A DNA stretch of 64,000 bases from Roseateles_B sp051857535 (GTDB taxonomy: Bacteria; Pseudomonadota; Gammaproteobacteria; Burkholderiales; Burkholderiaceae_C). The notes under the pieces are model-generated. The model did no database searches. It was not told where the DNA came from and worked only from the letters and a program-made list of their open reading frames with translations. Positions 45,278-52,933 of the stretch are shown here, piece by piece. Both the position numbers and the translations under genes were made by a program. Numbering within the stretch: the first letter of the stretch is position 1; the number at the start of each line of letters is the position of its first letter. The stretch is from positions 31,700-95,699 of the forward strand of contig NZ_JBPZGY010000016.1 in assembly GCF_051857535.1 (NCBI RefSeq), in the 5' to 3' direction.

Positions 45278-47805
45278 AGCTCCAACCCAAGCACCATGTG
45301 ACCGCCGCAGCTGCCGGTACCGCCATGGCCCTCCTGTTCGCCGGCCCCGGCACGCTTCGCGTACTCCGCCAGGCGGCCGAGCCCATCGAACGGCTGACCT
45401 CGATGCCGTTGCCGCTCGTCATCATGGCCGGCTGCCTGGGCATCGGGCTCCTCGCCCTGCAGGTGTTCCTGATGACCTGGCTGTTTGGCTTGGCGCGCCG
45501 CGCCCACGCACGCATCCCCGCGCGCTGGGCGCGCCAGTTCTGGCTGATGGTGTGCGCTGTCGGTTTCCTGGCCATGCTGCTCGGCGCTGGCGCCGCGCAT
45601 GCCGCTGATGGCCCGATCACGCCGGACCAACTGATGAACGCCGCGAACAATGGCGGCAATGACGCGTCGTTGAATGCCTTCGTAGCTGTGCTGGGGGACT
45701 TCTTCCAGACCCCGCTAACGACCCTAGGCGGATCGAGCACCGTGCTGGGCTCCATGTTCGTGATTTTCAATGGCGCCATCTTCTGCATCTCAGTCCTCTG
45801 GGGCTCTTACGGCATCGGCCGCGGCGTTCTGACGTCCGCGCAAGAGGGTCAGGTGTTGGGCCAGCGCATGAGCGCCGTGTGGATGCCGATTCGCATGGTC
45901 ACTGGCCTTGTTGGATCGGTGCCGATCTTCGGCGGCTACAACGGCTTCCAGGTCCTCGTGGTGCTGGCTGCGACGCTGGGCATCGGCATGGCCAACTTGA
46001 TGTGGTCAGGCGCGATCTCTTCGATCAGCAAGTTTCAAGGCCTTCTTACGCCACCTATCGGTCAGGTGTTCACGGCGTCCCGGTTTGACGAGCCAGCGAA
46101 AGCCTTGTTCAGGGTTCACGTCTGCCGGCTGGCCAAGGCGGCAGAGGAGCAACGCAGCGACGTGGTGTCGCCTGCCAGCGCTATCCAGCCGATCGCCTCG
46201 ACGGCGCCCGGAAGCCTTGGATCCATTGGCTTTGGAACCGTTCTCCAGCCTGACCTGTGCGGCCGCGTTCAACTGGTGCTGAGCGGCTCGAGGTCTTCAA
46301 GCTCTGCGCTGTCCTTCCGAGTCGCATCGGTCAACTACGAAGGCATTGCCAGCGCCAGCAGCAAGGCCCACGCCGACGCCTTCAAGGCGCTGGATGCCCA
46401 AGTCGTCGTTCTGGCGCGAGAGTGGCTTGAGGCGCGGAGCGCTTGGCAGGCCGGCAGCCTTGCCAGCCCGCCGGCGGTGCCGCTGGACAAGCTCTCCGCT
46501 GCTGCCGTAGCGGCAGCCGATGGTGTGCGCACGGCCGTCCAGTCAGCTGCACAGGACACTGGAGCCCAGGTCCTCGCCGCCGACGCTCAGGCCGCCATGC
46601 GGCGTGATGGCTGGTCTGCGGCAGGGGCTTGGTACAGCACGTTTGCAGAAGCGAGCGCAGCGCTGCGCGAAGCCGGCAACGCAGTCACATTCGATGTTCA
46701 GCTGCCCTCGACCATCCTGCCATCGGGCTTCACGGCAGAGAGCATGGTTGCCCTGGACAAGGCCTTTTCGGCCGGCGAGAAGGCCAGCCCGGTCCAGGCG
46801 TCGTTGGGGGGCGAAGGTGACAAGGGGTGGCGTGCCGTCAAACTCAAGCTCTGCCAGTACCTCCACGTAGACACGCCGACAGGCAACTGCAGCTTGGGGC
46901 AGAGCCTGGTCAGCGCGGTGGTGGGCCAGGCCGGCGACTCCACCGGCGTGATCGACCCCATCATCAGCTTCAAGAACATGGGCGACTGGATGATGGCGGC
47001 CGGTGAAGGGCTCGGCGTCGCTGTCGCATACCTGAAAGGGGCAGAGCAAACCATCTACGGCCGAGCAGCGGAGGCCGCGGCGGACTTGATGCCGCCGGTT
47101 GGAGTCGTCGGAGCATCGGTGGCGACAGCCAAGGGAGCCCTGGGCATGGCGCTTGAGACGCTGCCTGGCGTGGCGTTCGCGATGGTGTGCCTCGGCACCA
47201 TCATGGCCGTGTACCTGCCGATGCTCCCAGCGCTGACATGGTTGGGCGCACTGGTGCAGTGCTTCGTCGTCGTCATCGAAGGCCTGGTGGCAGCGGGCAT
47301 CGCGGCCTTGGCCCATATGGAAGCCGAAGGTGAGGGGATGGGCCAGCGCACCGAGCGGTTCTACATCTTCCTGCTTAACGCTCTGGCGCGGCCGGCGCTG
47401 ATGCTTCTCGGCTTCTTCATGGCCGCTGCGCTCAGCACAGTACTGGGTACGTTCTTCGCCAAGACCCTGTTTTTGCCCGCAATGGCCAATGCACAAGGCA
47501 ACTCGATCACTGGCCTGGTATCGGTGATCGGCTATGTGCTGGTGTTCATGCTGGGCCTTTGGACGCTCGTGTCAGGACTCTTTGCAATGACCCATCTGCT
47601 GCCGGACCAGGTGCTCGGCTACATGGGCGCAGGCCATACGAGCGAGTTGGGCAAGTCGACCGAGAGCGGTGCGCGAAGTGTCTTCATCACTTCGGTGCAG
47701 CGTGCGGGGCAACGCCTGGGCATAGGGCTTGGCGGCGGTGATCGAGGCAAGGGGCGGGCAGGCAAGGGTGGTCGCCCCGGCGCAGGCAAGGACTCGCAGG
47801 AATGA
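45274..47805 (+). CDS. DotA/TraY-family membrane protein
   Basis: An 843-residue inner-membrane protein. Two helices are near the N terminus. A segment with DFFQTPLTTLGGSSTVLGSM and YGIGRGVLTSAQEGQVLGQR is typical of DotA/TraY proteins of type IVB secretion and IncI-type conjugation. A long soluble loop (about 280-590) follows, then several C-terminal helices (AMVCLGTIMAVYLPMLPALT, FFMAAALSTVLGTFFAKTLF). DotA/TraY normally works with many Dot/Icm or Tra proteins, none of which are in this window. It may change or supply a subunit of a helper's transfer machine (inference). Confidence 0.8.
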   Translation: MKLQPKHHVTAAAAGTAMALLFAGPGTLRVLRQAAEPIERLTSMPLPLVIMAGCLGIGLLALQVFLMTWLFGLARRAHARIPARWARQFWLMVCAVGFLAMLLGAGAAHAADGPITPDQLMNAANNGGNDASLNAFVAVLGDFFQTPLTTLGGSSTVLGSMFVIFNGAIFCISVLWGSYGIGRGVLTSAQEGQVLGQRMSAVWMPIRMVTGLVGSVPIFGGYNGFQVLVVLAATLGIGMANLMWSGAISSISKFQGLLTPPIGQVFTASRFDEPAKALFRVHVCRLAKAAEEQRSDVVSPASAIQPIASTAPGSLGSIGFGTVLQPDLCGRVQLVLSGSRSSSSALSFRVASVNYEGIASASSKAHADAFKALDAQVVVLAREWLEARSAWQAGSLASPPAVPLDKLSAAAVAAADGVRTAVQSAAQDTGAQVLAADAQAAMRRDGWSAAGAWYSTFAEASAALREAGNAVTFDVQLPSTILPSGFTAESMVALDKAFSAGEKASPVQASLGGEGDKGWRAVKLKLCQYLHVDTPTGNCSLGQSLVSAVVGQAGDSTGVIDPIISFKNMGDWMMAAGEGLGVAVAYLKGAEQTIYGRAAEAAADLMPPVGVVGASVATAKGALGMALETLPGVAFAMVCLGTIMAVYLPMLPALTWLGALVQCFVVVIEGLVAAGIAALAHMEAEGEGMGQRTERFYIFLLNALARPALMLLGFFMAAALSTVLGTFFAKTLFLPAMANAQGNSITGLVSVIGYVLVFMLGLWTLVSGLFAMTHLLPDQVLGYMGAGHTSELGKSTESGARSVFITSVQRAGQRLGIGLGGGDRGKGRAGKGGRPGAGKDSQE

Positions 47806-47821
47806 GGGCACTCGAGGCATA

Positions 47822-48046
47822 CCCGGCCAATGGCCGGGCACCGGACGCCCTTGCGAGCGCGCCCCGCCGGGCTTGGTCCTGCGGACACCTGGACTGGGTC
47901 CAGGTCTCTCCAGGCCGCCTTGCCCGCTCCTGGGGCCGCCCTGCGGGCCTCCCCGCCGCTGAGGCGCCCCCTGGCCAGCAGCCGAATCGAGCGCGCTACG
48001 CGCGTGAGGGCGCCCCATGGGGCGCGCGCCCCTCGCGTGACGCGAG
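47822..48046. repeat. Cluster of perfect small palindromes in a non-coding region
   Basis: Non-coding stretch after the DotA/TraY gene with at least five hairpins: CCCGGCCA/TGGCCGGG (47822-47838), ACCTGGAC/GTCCAGGT (47887-47905), GCGCG/CGCGC (47991-48003), the 16-base palindrome GCGCCCCATGGGGCGC (48010-48025), and CTCGCG/CGCGAG (48032-48046). No open frame with coding bias is present. Such clustering is typical of replication or transfer origins, but that role is inferred. Confidence 0.6.
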
Positions 48047-48054
48047 AGGCGTGG

Positions 48055-48327
48055 CTTGCCGTGTCCGGACTGCCGGTGTGCCGTTTCTCTTTCTCTGAGG
48101 GCCCTGTGCCGTGCTCTTCGGGGACCGTAGCCCGCGCCAGGGGCACCTCAAGGGCGTACTCACCCGGTTCCCCGGCGCGGGCGCCGGGGACTGCGGCTTC
48201 CGTCGGCCGGCAAGCCGGCAACCCTTGATGTGCCCCTGGCGCGGGCTCCTTTGGTCCCACGCTCGGCTCAGGCCCCTCAGAGAAAACGGCACCTAGATAC
48301 AGCAACCGGCAGTCCGGACCCGGCAAG
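48055..48327. repeat. 273-bp long inverted repeat, imperfect cruciform
   Basis: The outer arms CTTGCCGTGTCCGGACTGCC... (48055-48077) and the complement at 48305-48327 match at 22 of 23 bases. Inside, GTGCCGTTTCTC pairs with GAGAAAACGGCAC, and AGCCCGCGCCAGGGGCA (48129-48145) pairs perfectly with 48230-48246. The centre holds TCCCCGGCGC-GG-GCGCCGGGGA (48169-48190) and GCCGGC-AA-GCCGGC (48205-48218). It could be a MITE-like element, an origin, or a structured RNA. From 48328 to the next gene at 48415 nothing else is seen. Confidence 0.7.
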
Positions 48328-48414
48328 CAAATTCACAAACGCCCGGTCTTGGACTCGAGAACCCGGCATCCGTCAACACCAAGCGGCAAAGCCGCAGAAA
48401 GGCAGGAAGGCAAC

Positions 48415-48669
48415 ATGAACGTCATAGATCTGAACGAGGAAGCCCGAGAGCGCCAAGTGCTGGACATGTGCCAGCGCGAGCTGGGATCTCTGCGCACCGC
48501 GGCGCCGAGCTTTTACATGCAGCTCGATGACACGGATCCGGACATCTGCACCCGCGCAGAGCTGGTCGACTTGATGCATGCAGCGCCCACCGCAAGCGCG
48601 CGGCATTACCTCTTCGGCAAGTTCACGATGCGGATCGCGATCAGCCTGGCCACTGGCCGGCCGTTCTGA
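48415..48669 (+). CDS. Small hypothetical protein
   Basis: An 84-residue soluble protein (MNVIDLNEEARERQVLDMCQ) preceded by a GGAAGG site. It contains an acidic centre (YMQLDDTDPDICTRAEL) and ends in MRIAISLATGRPF. It is the first of three short genes after the cruciform region. No family recognised. Confidence 0.6.
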   Translation: MNVIDLNEEARERQVLDMCQRELGSLRTAAPSFYMQLDDTDPDICTRAELVDLMHAAPTASARHYLFGKFTMRIAISLATGRPF

Positions 48670-48681
48670 CAGGAGGGCGTC

Positions 48682-48897
48682 ATGCGACTTGGAACCGACC
48701 CTCACCAGTTCAATCGCAACGTGCAGGCCGGGCTCCAGGCCGCAGGCGCGTCCGGCTTGCTGATGCTCGCCGTCTGGCTGCAGATCGCTCTGTGCCTGTT
48801 GGCGCTACAGCTGGCCTGGCGCTGCCTGCGCTGGGCCGCCAGAAGCGTTGGAGGAAAGAGCTGCCCGACCGGGAGCTCGAGGAGATCCATGCGATGA
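48682..48897 (+). CDS. Small membrane protein
   Basis: A 71-residue protein with one long hydrophobic segment (LLMLAVWLQIALCLLALQLA) and a basic C terminus. An AGGAGG site precedes the ATG. The stop overlaps the next start (ATGA). Function unknown. Confidence 0.6.
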   Translation: MRLGTDPHQFNRNVQAGLQAAGASGLLMLAVWLQIALCLLALQLAWRCLRWAARSVGGKSCPTGSSRRSMR

Positions 48898-49106
48898 GCC
48901 ATGACATCACCATCACTGCAAGCCTGCAGCCGGAGATCGCTCGCCAGCTTGCGCAGTTCTGCAAGCGAAGCACGTTCGAACAGTTCTATCAACTGACCGA
49001 GGCTCACCTTTCTCACGACGAGAGAAAGGAGCGGGCCTACCAAATGATTGCTGGCATCGATGCCGTGGCTCGATCCCTGGCCGATGTGGGTTTCAGTCCA
49101 CGCTGA
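48894..49106 (+). CDS. Small hypothetical protein
   Basis: A 70-residue soluble helical protein (MSHDITITASLQPEIARQLA, then FCKRSTFEQFYQLTEAHLSH). The ATG overlaps the stop of the small membrane protein, so the two are coupled. Length and charge resemble small plasmid proteins. Function unknown. Confidence 0.6.
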   Translation: MSHDITITASLQPEIARQLAQFCKRSTFEQFYQLTEAHLSHDERKERAYQMIAGIDAVARSLADVGFSPR

Positions 49107-49158
49107 TTCCAGCATGTCAGCGTAGGTAATTGTTTAATTACACGGAGTACCGCAAGAA

Positions 49159-50583
49159 ATGAAGAAGCATTTTCTTTACACGATGGTCCTGATGGCTGGT
49201 TTGCTCTCAGCGACCGCCAATGCCCAGACTGAGCTTCCGCCGCCCAAGGCCAGCGAAGGCCGGCCGGTGCACTGCTCTGGCGGATATCAGGATAGCGCCT
49301 GCAACACGACGCTGCTGCGCGCACCGCAGTCAGCGCCGACATGCTCGAGCACCGATGGCTGGGTGACCGTCGCTCCGGCCAAGTGGATCGGTTCGAAGTG
49401 GGCCGCGCCGGTGTGCAACTACACACCGCAGCCCAGCTGCCCGAGCGGCTACGTCGAGTCGAGTGCAGCCGTGTGGACAGGATCCTCCTGGACTTCGCCC
49501 AGCTGCCTGCAGCCGCCTGCTCCCACCTGCAGCAGCGGCTACGTTCAGACCTCTCCTCCTGTCTGGTCTGGCAGCTCCTGGAGCGCCCCGACCTGCGCCC
49601 CGAGCTCCCCGAAGCCCAGCTGTGCTCCTGGGTATTCGGAGACCACGGCACCGACCTACAGCGGCGGCCTGTGGGTGGGGCAGGTATGCGCGCCCGTATC
49701 CCCCGCGCCGACTTGTCCGCCAGGCACTACTGAACTCGCAGCGGCGACCTGGAACAGCACCACCAGCAGCTGGAACCCGCCAAGCTGCACGACCGTGACG
49801 CCGCCGCCTGCTCCGACGTGCCCCTCTGGCTACACGATGCAGGTTGCTCCGGTGTGGAGTGGATCATCCTGGTCTGAACCGACCTGTGTACCGCCCTCGG
49901 TGCCGCCGGCACCGACGTGCGGTAGCGGCTACACCCAAACAACTGCCCCCATCTGGAATGGCAGCTCCTGGGTGGGCCAGGTCTGCTCGCCGACGCCGCC
50001 CCCGCCACCTCCGGCGTGCACGCTCGGAGAAATGCAGACCGTGGCGCCCACCTGGACTGGCACGGCATGGGTAGGGCAGGTGTGCACGCCTGGCGTGCCG
50101 CCCACCCCGACCCCGCCGGCCTTGCCCGCCACGATTGACTACCTGTTCAGCGCGACCTCTGGCTGGGCCTGGTTCTACTGGAGCGGGACCATCTCCAGCG
50201 CGTCCTCGAGCTCGTTCGGGCCGCTGTCCGTCAAGGCATCCGGCTCAACTGACTGTGCGTGGATCGGCTCGGGTGGCTCTCCGGAGTACCTGCGGTGCGA
50301 CTCGCTAACGAATCCCATCGATTCGGAGGCCAGCTCGGCCTACTCCGCTGCAGCCAGCGCCTGCGACGGCGACAGTCTGCCGGTGTCGAGCTGGATTGAT
50401 CAATGCACGCCGTATGTGGGGACTGGCGTCTATCCGGATTCCGGGGCCTGCGTCTTCAAGTTCCGCAGCGGCAAGGTGGGGAAGACGGCCTGGTCCTGCT
50501 CTCGGTGGTGGCTGTACGTGGCCGACGAGAGCGGCAATCCCCCCGGCATCTCCAAGACCATCTCCGTGAGGCTTCAGCGCTGA
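49159..50583 (+). CDS. Secreted protein with tandem Cys/Trp repeats
   Basis: A 474-residue exported protein: signal peptide (MVLMAGLLSATANAQ), then about eight tandem units of roughly 30 residues of the form P-T/S-C-x-x-G-Y ... V-W-x-G-S-S-W-x-x-P-T-C, separated by Pro-rich linkers (residues about 55-315). A C-terminal domain of about 150 residues has several Cys (WFYWSGTISS, CDSLTNPIDS, CSRWWLYVADE). Two Cys per unit suggest disulfide-linked modules. It could be a surface adhesin or a receptor-masking protein. A CGGAG site precedes the ATG. Confidence 0.75.
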   Translation: MKKHFLYTMVLMAGLLSATANAQTELPPPKASEGRPVHCSGGYQDSACNTTLLRAPQSAPTCSSTDGWVTVAPAKWIGSKWAAPVCNYTPQPSCPSGYVESSAAVWTGSSWTSPSCLQPPAPTCSSGYVQTSPPVWSGSSWSAPTCAPSSPKPSCAPGYSETTAPTYSGGLWVGQVCAPVSPAPTCPPGTTELAAATWNSTTSSWNPPSCTTVTPPPAPTCPSGYTMQVAPVWSGSSWSEPTCVPPSVPPAPTCGSGYTQTTAPIWNGSSWVGQVCSPTPPPPPPACTLGEMQTVAPTWTGTAWVGQVCTPGVPPTPTPPALPATIDYLFSATSGWAWFYWSGTISSASSSSFGPLSVKASGSTDCAWIGSGGSPEYLRCDSLTNPIDSEASSAYSAAASACDGDSLPVSSWIDQCTPYVGTGVYPDSGACVFKFRSGKVGKTAWSCSRWWLYVADESGNPPGISKTISVRLQR

Positions 50584-50661
50584 CGGGCCGACAGATCACC
50601 CTGCATCGCAGCGCCGCGAGGTGGGCTGCGATGCGAGACCTCCAACTCAACTGGAACCACC

Positions 50662-51747
50662 ATGACCAAGAATCAAACTCTGCGCCAGACTGCTCTGGTC
50701 GCACTGCTCGCAACCTCCGCCGCGCTGGCCGCCTGTGGTGGCGGGGGAGGGGGCGCTTCGACCGCAGCCCCTGGTCCTTCGCCATCAACGCCTGTGACCG
50801 TGGTCGCAGCGGCTGGCACCTTGAAGGACGCCGTCCCGGCAGCGACCTACGCTGACAACAGTCTGCAGCTGTCCGCCTTCAACGCCTTGAATCAGGCTCG
50901 CAAGAATGCAGGCGCCGGCCTCATCGCCCAGGGTGCAGCGCTGGACACCGCGGCTGAGGCGCACGCCAAGTACCTGACCACGAACATCAGCACGGTCTTC
51001 ACGGCCGGGGCTCATATCGAAGATCCGTCGAAGCCGGACTTCTACGAAGCCACGCTGGCCACGCGTATGGCCAAGGCTGGCTTCAATCTCGGCAGCTATG
51101 GGTCCGAGGTCGTTGGAGGGACGGGCGCCTCGCGCTTGGGAGCTGATTGCATCTGGGGCCTGCTGGGCACGGTCTATCACGCGGCCGCTCTGCTTGGCCA
51201 GGCCACCAACATCGGCTTCGGCTTCGGAAGGGACACGGCGAACGTTCCGATGTGCGTGGCTGACTTCGGCTCGCTTGGGACCGAGAGCTACCCGCAGGTC
51301 GCGCCGGCGGGGCAGATCGTTGCCTACCCGCATGACGGCCAAACCGGGGTGTTCTATTCGTTCGACATCGCCTCCGAAGTTCCCCGCCCGCCGGTTGCTC
51401 TGTTCCCGAGCGCTACCTCCGGCACGCCCGTCATCGTGAGCGTGCGAAACGCTGACTTCGTCAACTTCAAGGCTGCGGGGACGCTGAGCGCCGTCGTGAC
51501 CAAATTCGAAATGAAGGACGCCAGCGGCAACATCGTGCCGGCGGGGATCTTGGCAAGCCCGGGCATCTCCGGCTCGGGCGTCACGATGACAGCGGATCCG
51601 ATGCTGGCGGAGGGCTTCCTGGTGTTGGTGCCGTTTGCGCCGCTGATCAAAGGAGCGACCTATACGGTCAACTTCAATGCCACCCTGCGGGGCGGCGGCG
51701 CTCCGCTCAACAAGGTCTGGAGCTTCGTATCTGATCGGGATCGGTAG
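50662..51747 (+). CDS. CAP/SCP-domain lipoprotein
   Basis: A 361-residue lipoprotein with lipobox LAAC followed by a Gly run. Residues about 70-190 resemble the CAP (SCP/PR-1) fold: FNALNQARKNAGAG, LDTAAEAHAKYLTTN, the His in AGAHIEDPSKP, and VCADFG-like MCVADFGSL. An Ig-like C-terminal part (VFYSFDIASEVPRPPVALFP onward) follows. It is 78 bases after the repeat protein and may share its transcript. CAP proteins are secreted and their roles vary. Confidence 0.7.
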   Translation: MTKNQTLRQTALVALLATSAALAACGGGGGGASTAAPGPSPSTPVTVVAAAGTLKDAVPAATYADNSLQLSAFNALNQARKNAGAGLIAQGAALDTAAEAHAKYLTTNISTVFTAGAHIEDPSKPDFYEATLATRMAKAGFNLGSYGSEVVGGTGASRLGADCIWGLLGTVYHAAALLGQATNIGFGFGRDTANVPMCVADFGSLGTESYPQVAPAGQIVAYPHDGQTGVFYSFDIASEVPRPPVALFPSATSGTPVIVSVRNADFVNFKAAGTLSAVVTKFEMKDASGNIVPAGILASPGISGSGVTMTADPMLAEGFLVLVPFAPLIKGATYTVNFNATLRGGGAPLNKVWSFVSDRDR

Positions 51748-51876
51748 CGCGGTGCGGGCGGATCTGTCTACTCGGCGCACTCACAACCTAGAAGCGACAT
51801 CATCTGGGTGGACAACAACACGGCAATGCTGAAGGCCAACATCGTTCGACAGTAGCCGCCGTCCACGCGCGTGAGG

Positions 51877-51900
51877 CGGCCCTTCGGGGCCGTTCTTCTT
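51877..51900 (+). terminator. Rho-independent terminator after the CAP-domain gene
   Basis: CGGCCC and GGGCCG pair around a TTCG tetraloop and are followed by TTCTTCTT. It lies 130 bases after the lipoprotein stop. The rest of 51748-52347 has no gene I can support; it holds palindromes described separately. Confidence 0.7.
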
Positions 51901-52083
51901 AGGGGCGGGGGCGCACCACCGCCCCTGGACGGCGGAAATCAACCCGTCTTTCGGCAAGTCTTTACGCTGCGACCTGTGGAGATCGTTTCGATCGTCACTG
52001 GTTCGTATTGCACTTCCGTTTGCAATGCGCTTCCCGGGGACCCGGGGGAGCGTAGCTTCGCCGGACTCCGTCTGGGAGTCGAA

Positions 52084-52193
52084 CAGTGATGGATCACTGA
52101 TCCAACAGGACATTGGCGATCGTGGTGCGCTAGCCTGACTCTCTTGCTGTGATTCAGCACGTGAACCTGTGCTGAATCAGTGATAGATCAGTG
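52084..52193. promoter_or_regulatory. Three operator-like palindromes
   Basis: CAGTGAT-GG-ATCACTG (52084-52099) is a perfect palindrome. CAGTGAT-AG-ATCAGTG (52178-52193) is the same with one change. Between them, GATTCAGCAC and GTGCTGAATC (52151-52178) are perfect 10-base arms around 8 bases. The spacing suggests binding sites for a dimeric regulator, but no target gene is adjacent. Confidence 0.4.
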
Positions 52194-52220
52194 GTCATCA
52201 CGTTGCGGTGAGGCTTGAAA

Positions 52221-52314
52221 TGACCTACCCCCTCCCGCCGTACCACCAAGGCGGAAGTCCGGGTTGACGGACTTCACTACCTTTACGTTGGCCCGGCTGG
52301 GAGGGGGCAGGTCA
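52221..52314. repeat. 94-base imperfect stem-loop; right arm repeated inverted at 59791
   Basis: TGACCT-CCCCCTCCC at the left pairs with GGGAGGGGG-AGGTCA at the right, with further pairing inside (AAGTCCG/CGGACTT). The 50 bases 52263-52312 recur in reverse orientation at 59791-59840 with 47 identities. The element lies 33 bases beyond the end of the MORN-type gene. Confidence 0.7.
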
Positions 52315-52347
52315 AGCGAACGCGCCTTTGACCTGAGATGTTTCCGG

Positions 52348-52770
52348 CTAGGGTGACTCTTTGGACGCCAAGGTATGCAACCGAGCTAACGTCTTCGTTT
52401 GTGGCGAATCGGCAAGAAGCAAGGACTCGTGGACAACTTCCCCACAGGGGCTGTAGGTCAATTGAGATTTGCAGATTCCAAACTCAAAGTGACCGACGGA
52501 TCGACAGGCTCCGTTGTCGTACCACTCGCGAGCTTCTCCGTGGAGCGCATCGAACGCGAATGACTGTTCAAGAACGAGTAGTCCCGAGGGCGTCCAGTGA
52601 CGCGCTACCCCGGACCGTTGCCCTTGCAAGTACGCGACTTCGGCAATTCGATTGCCGGTCGCATCCTCCTCGTACGCATGCCCAGTAAATGGACGTCCTT
52701 GCCAGAGCATTAGGGTGAAGTCCTCCGATGGCTCTAGCTCATCAAGAGAGACTTGGTCTTGCGCGGTCAT
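52348..52770 (-). CDS. MORN-repeat protein, YwqK antitoxin-like
   Basis: A protein of about 140 residues with repeated G-x-Y/W units: GRPFTGHAYEEDATGNRIAE, then YLQGQRSGVARHWTPSGLLV, then HGEAREWYDNGACRSVGHFE. This is the pattern of MORN-repeat proteins annotated as YwqK-family antitoxins. The start at ATG 52770 is uncertain, as the frame is open upstream. It is divergent from the 1,517-residue gene with 163 bases between, so the two may share control. No matching deaminase or polymorphic toxin is next to it. Confidence 0.6.
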   Translation of the reverse strand: MTAQDQVSLDELEPSEDFTLMLWQGRPFTGHAYEEDATGNRIAEVAYLQGQRSGVARHWTPSGLLVLEQSFAFDALHGEAREWYDNGACRSVGHFEFGICKSQLTYSPCGEVVHESLLLADSPQTKTLARLHTLASKESP

Positions 52771-52933
52771 CGGGCTGAGAAGTTGCGAGCATCCGGTCTT
52801 TAGAGATTCTGATGCATTCCACCGACGTGGCAGCAGTTCATATAGCCGGCTGTTGAGGTGCGTCGGCAGCCGCTGCAGCACGTCGCGTAGATACACGAGC
52901 CAATAAGATACGACGCTCGATTTCAGGAGGCCA

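Noticed and set aside
51781..52113. Minus-strand frame of 110 codons after the CAP-domain gene
   Set aside because: No ribosome site, no domain, and it spans a terminator hairpin and a palindrome.
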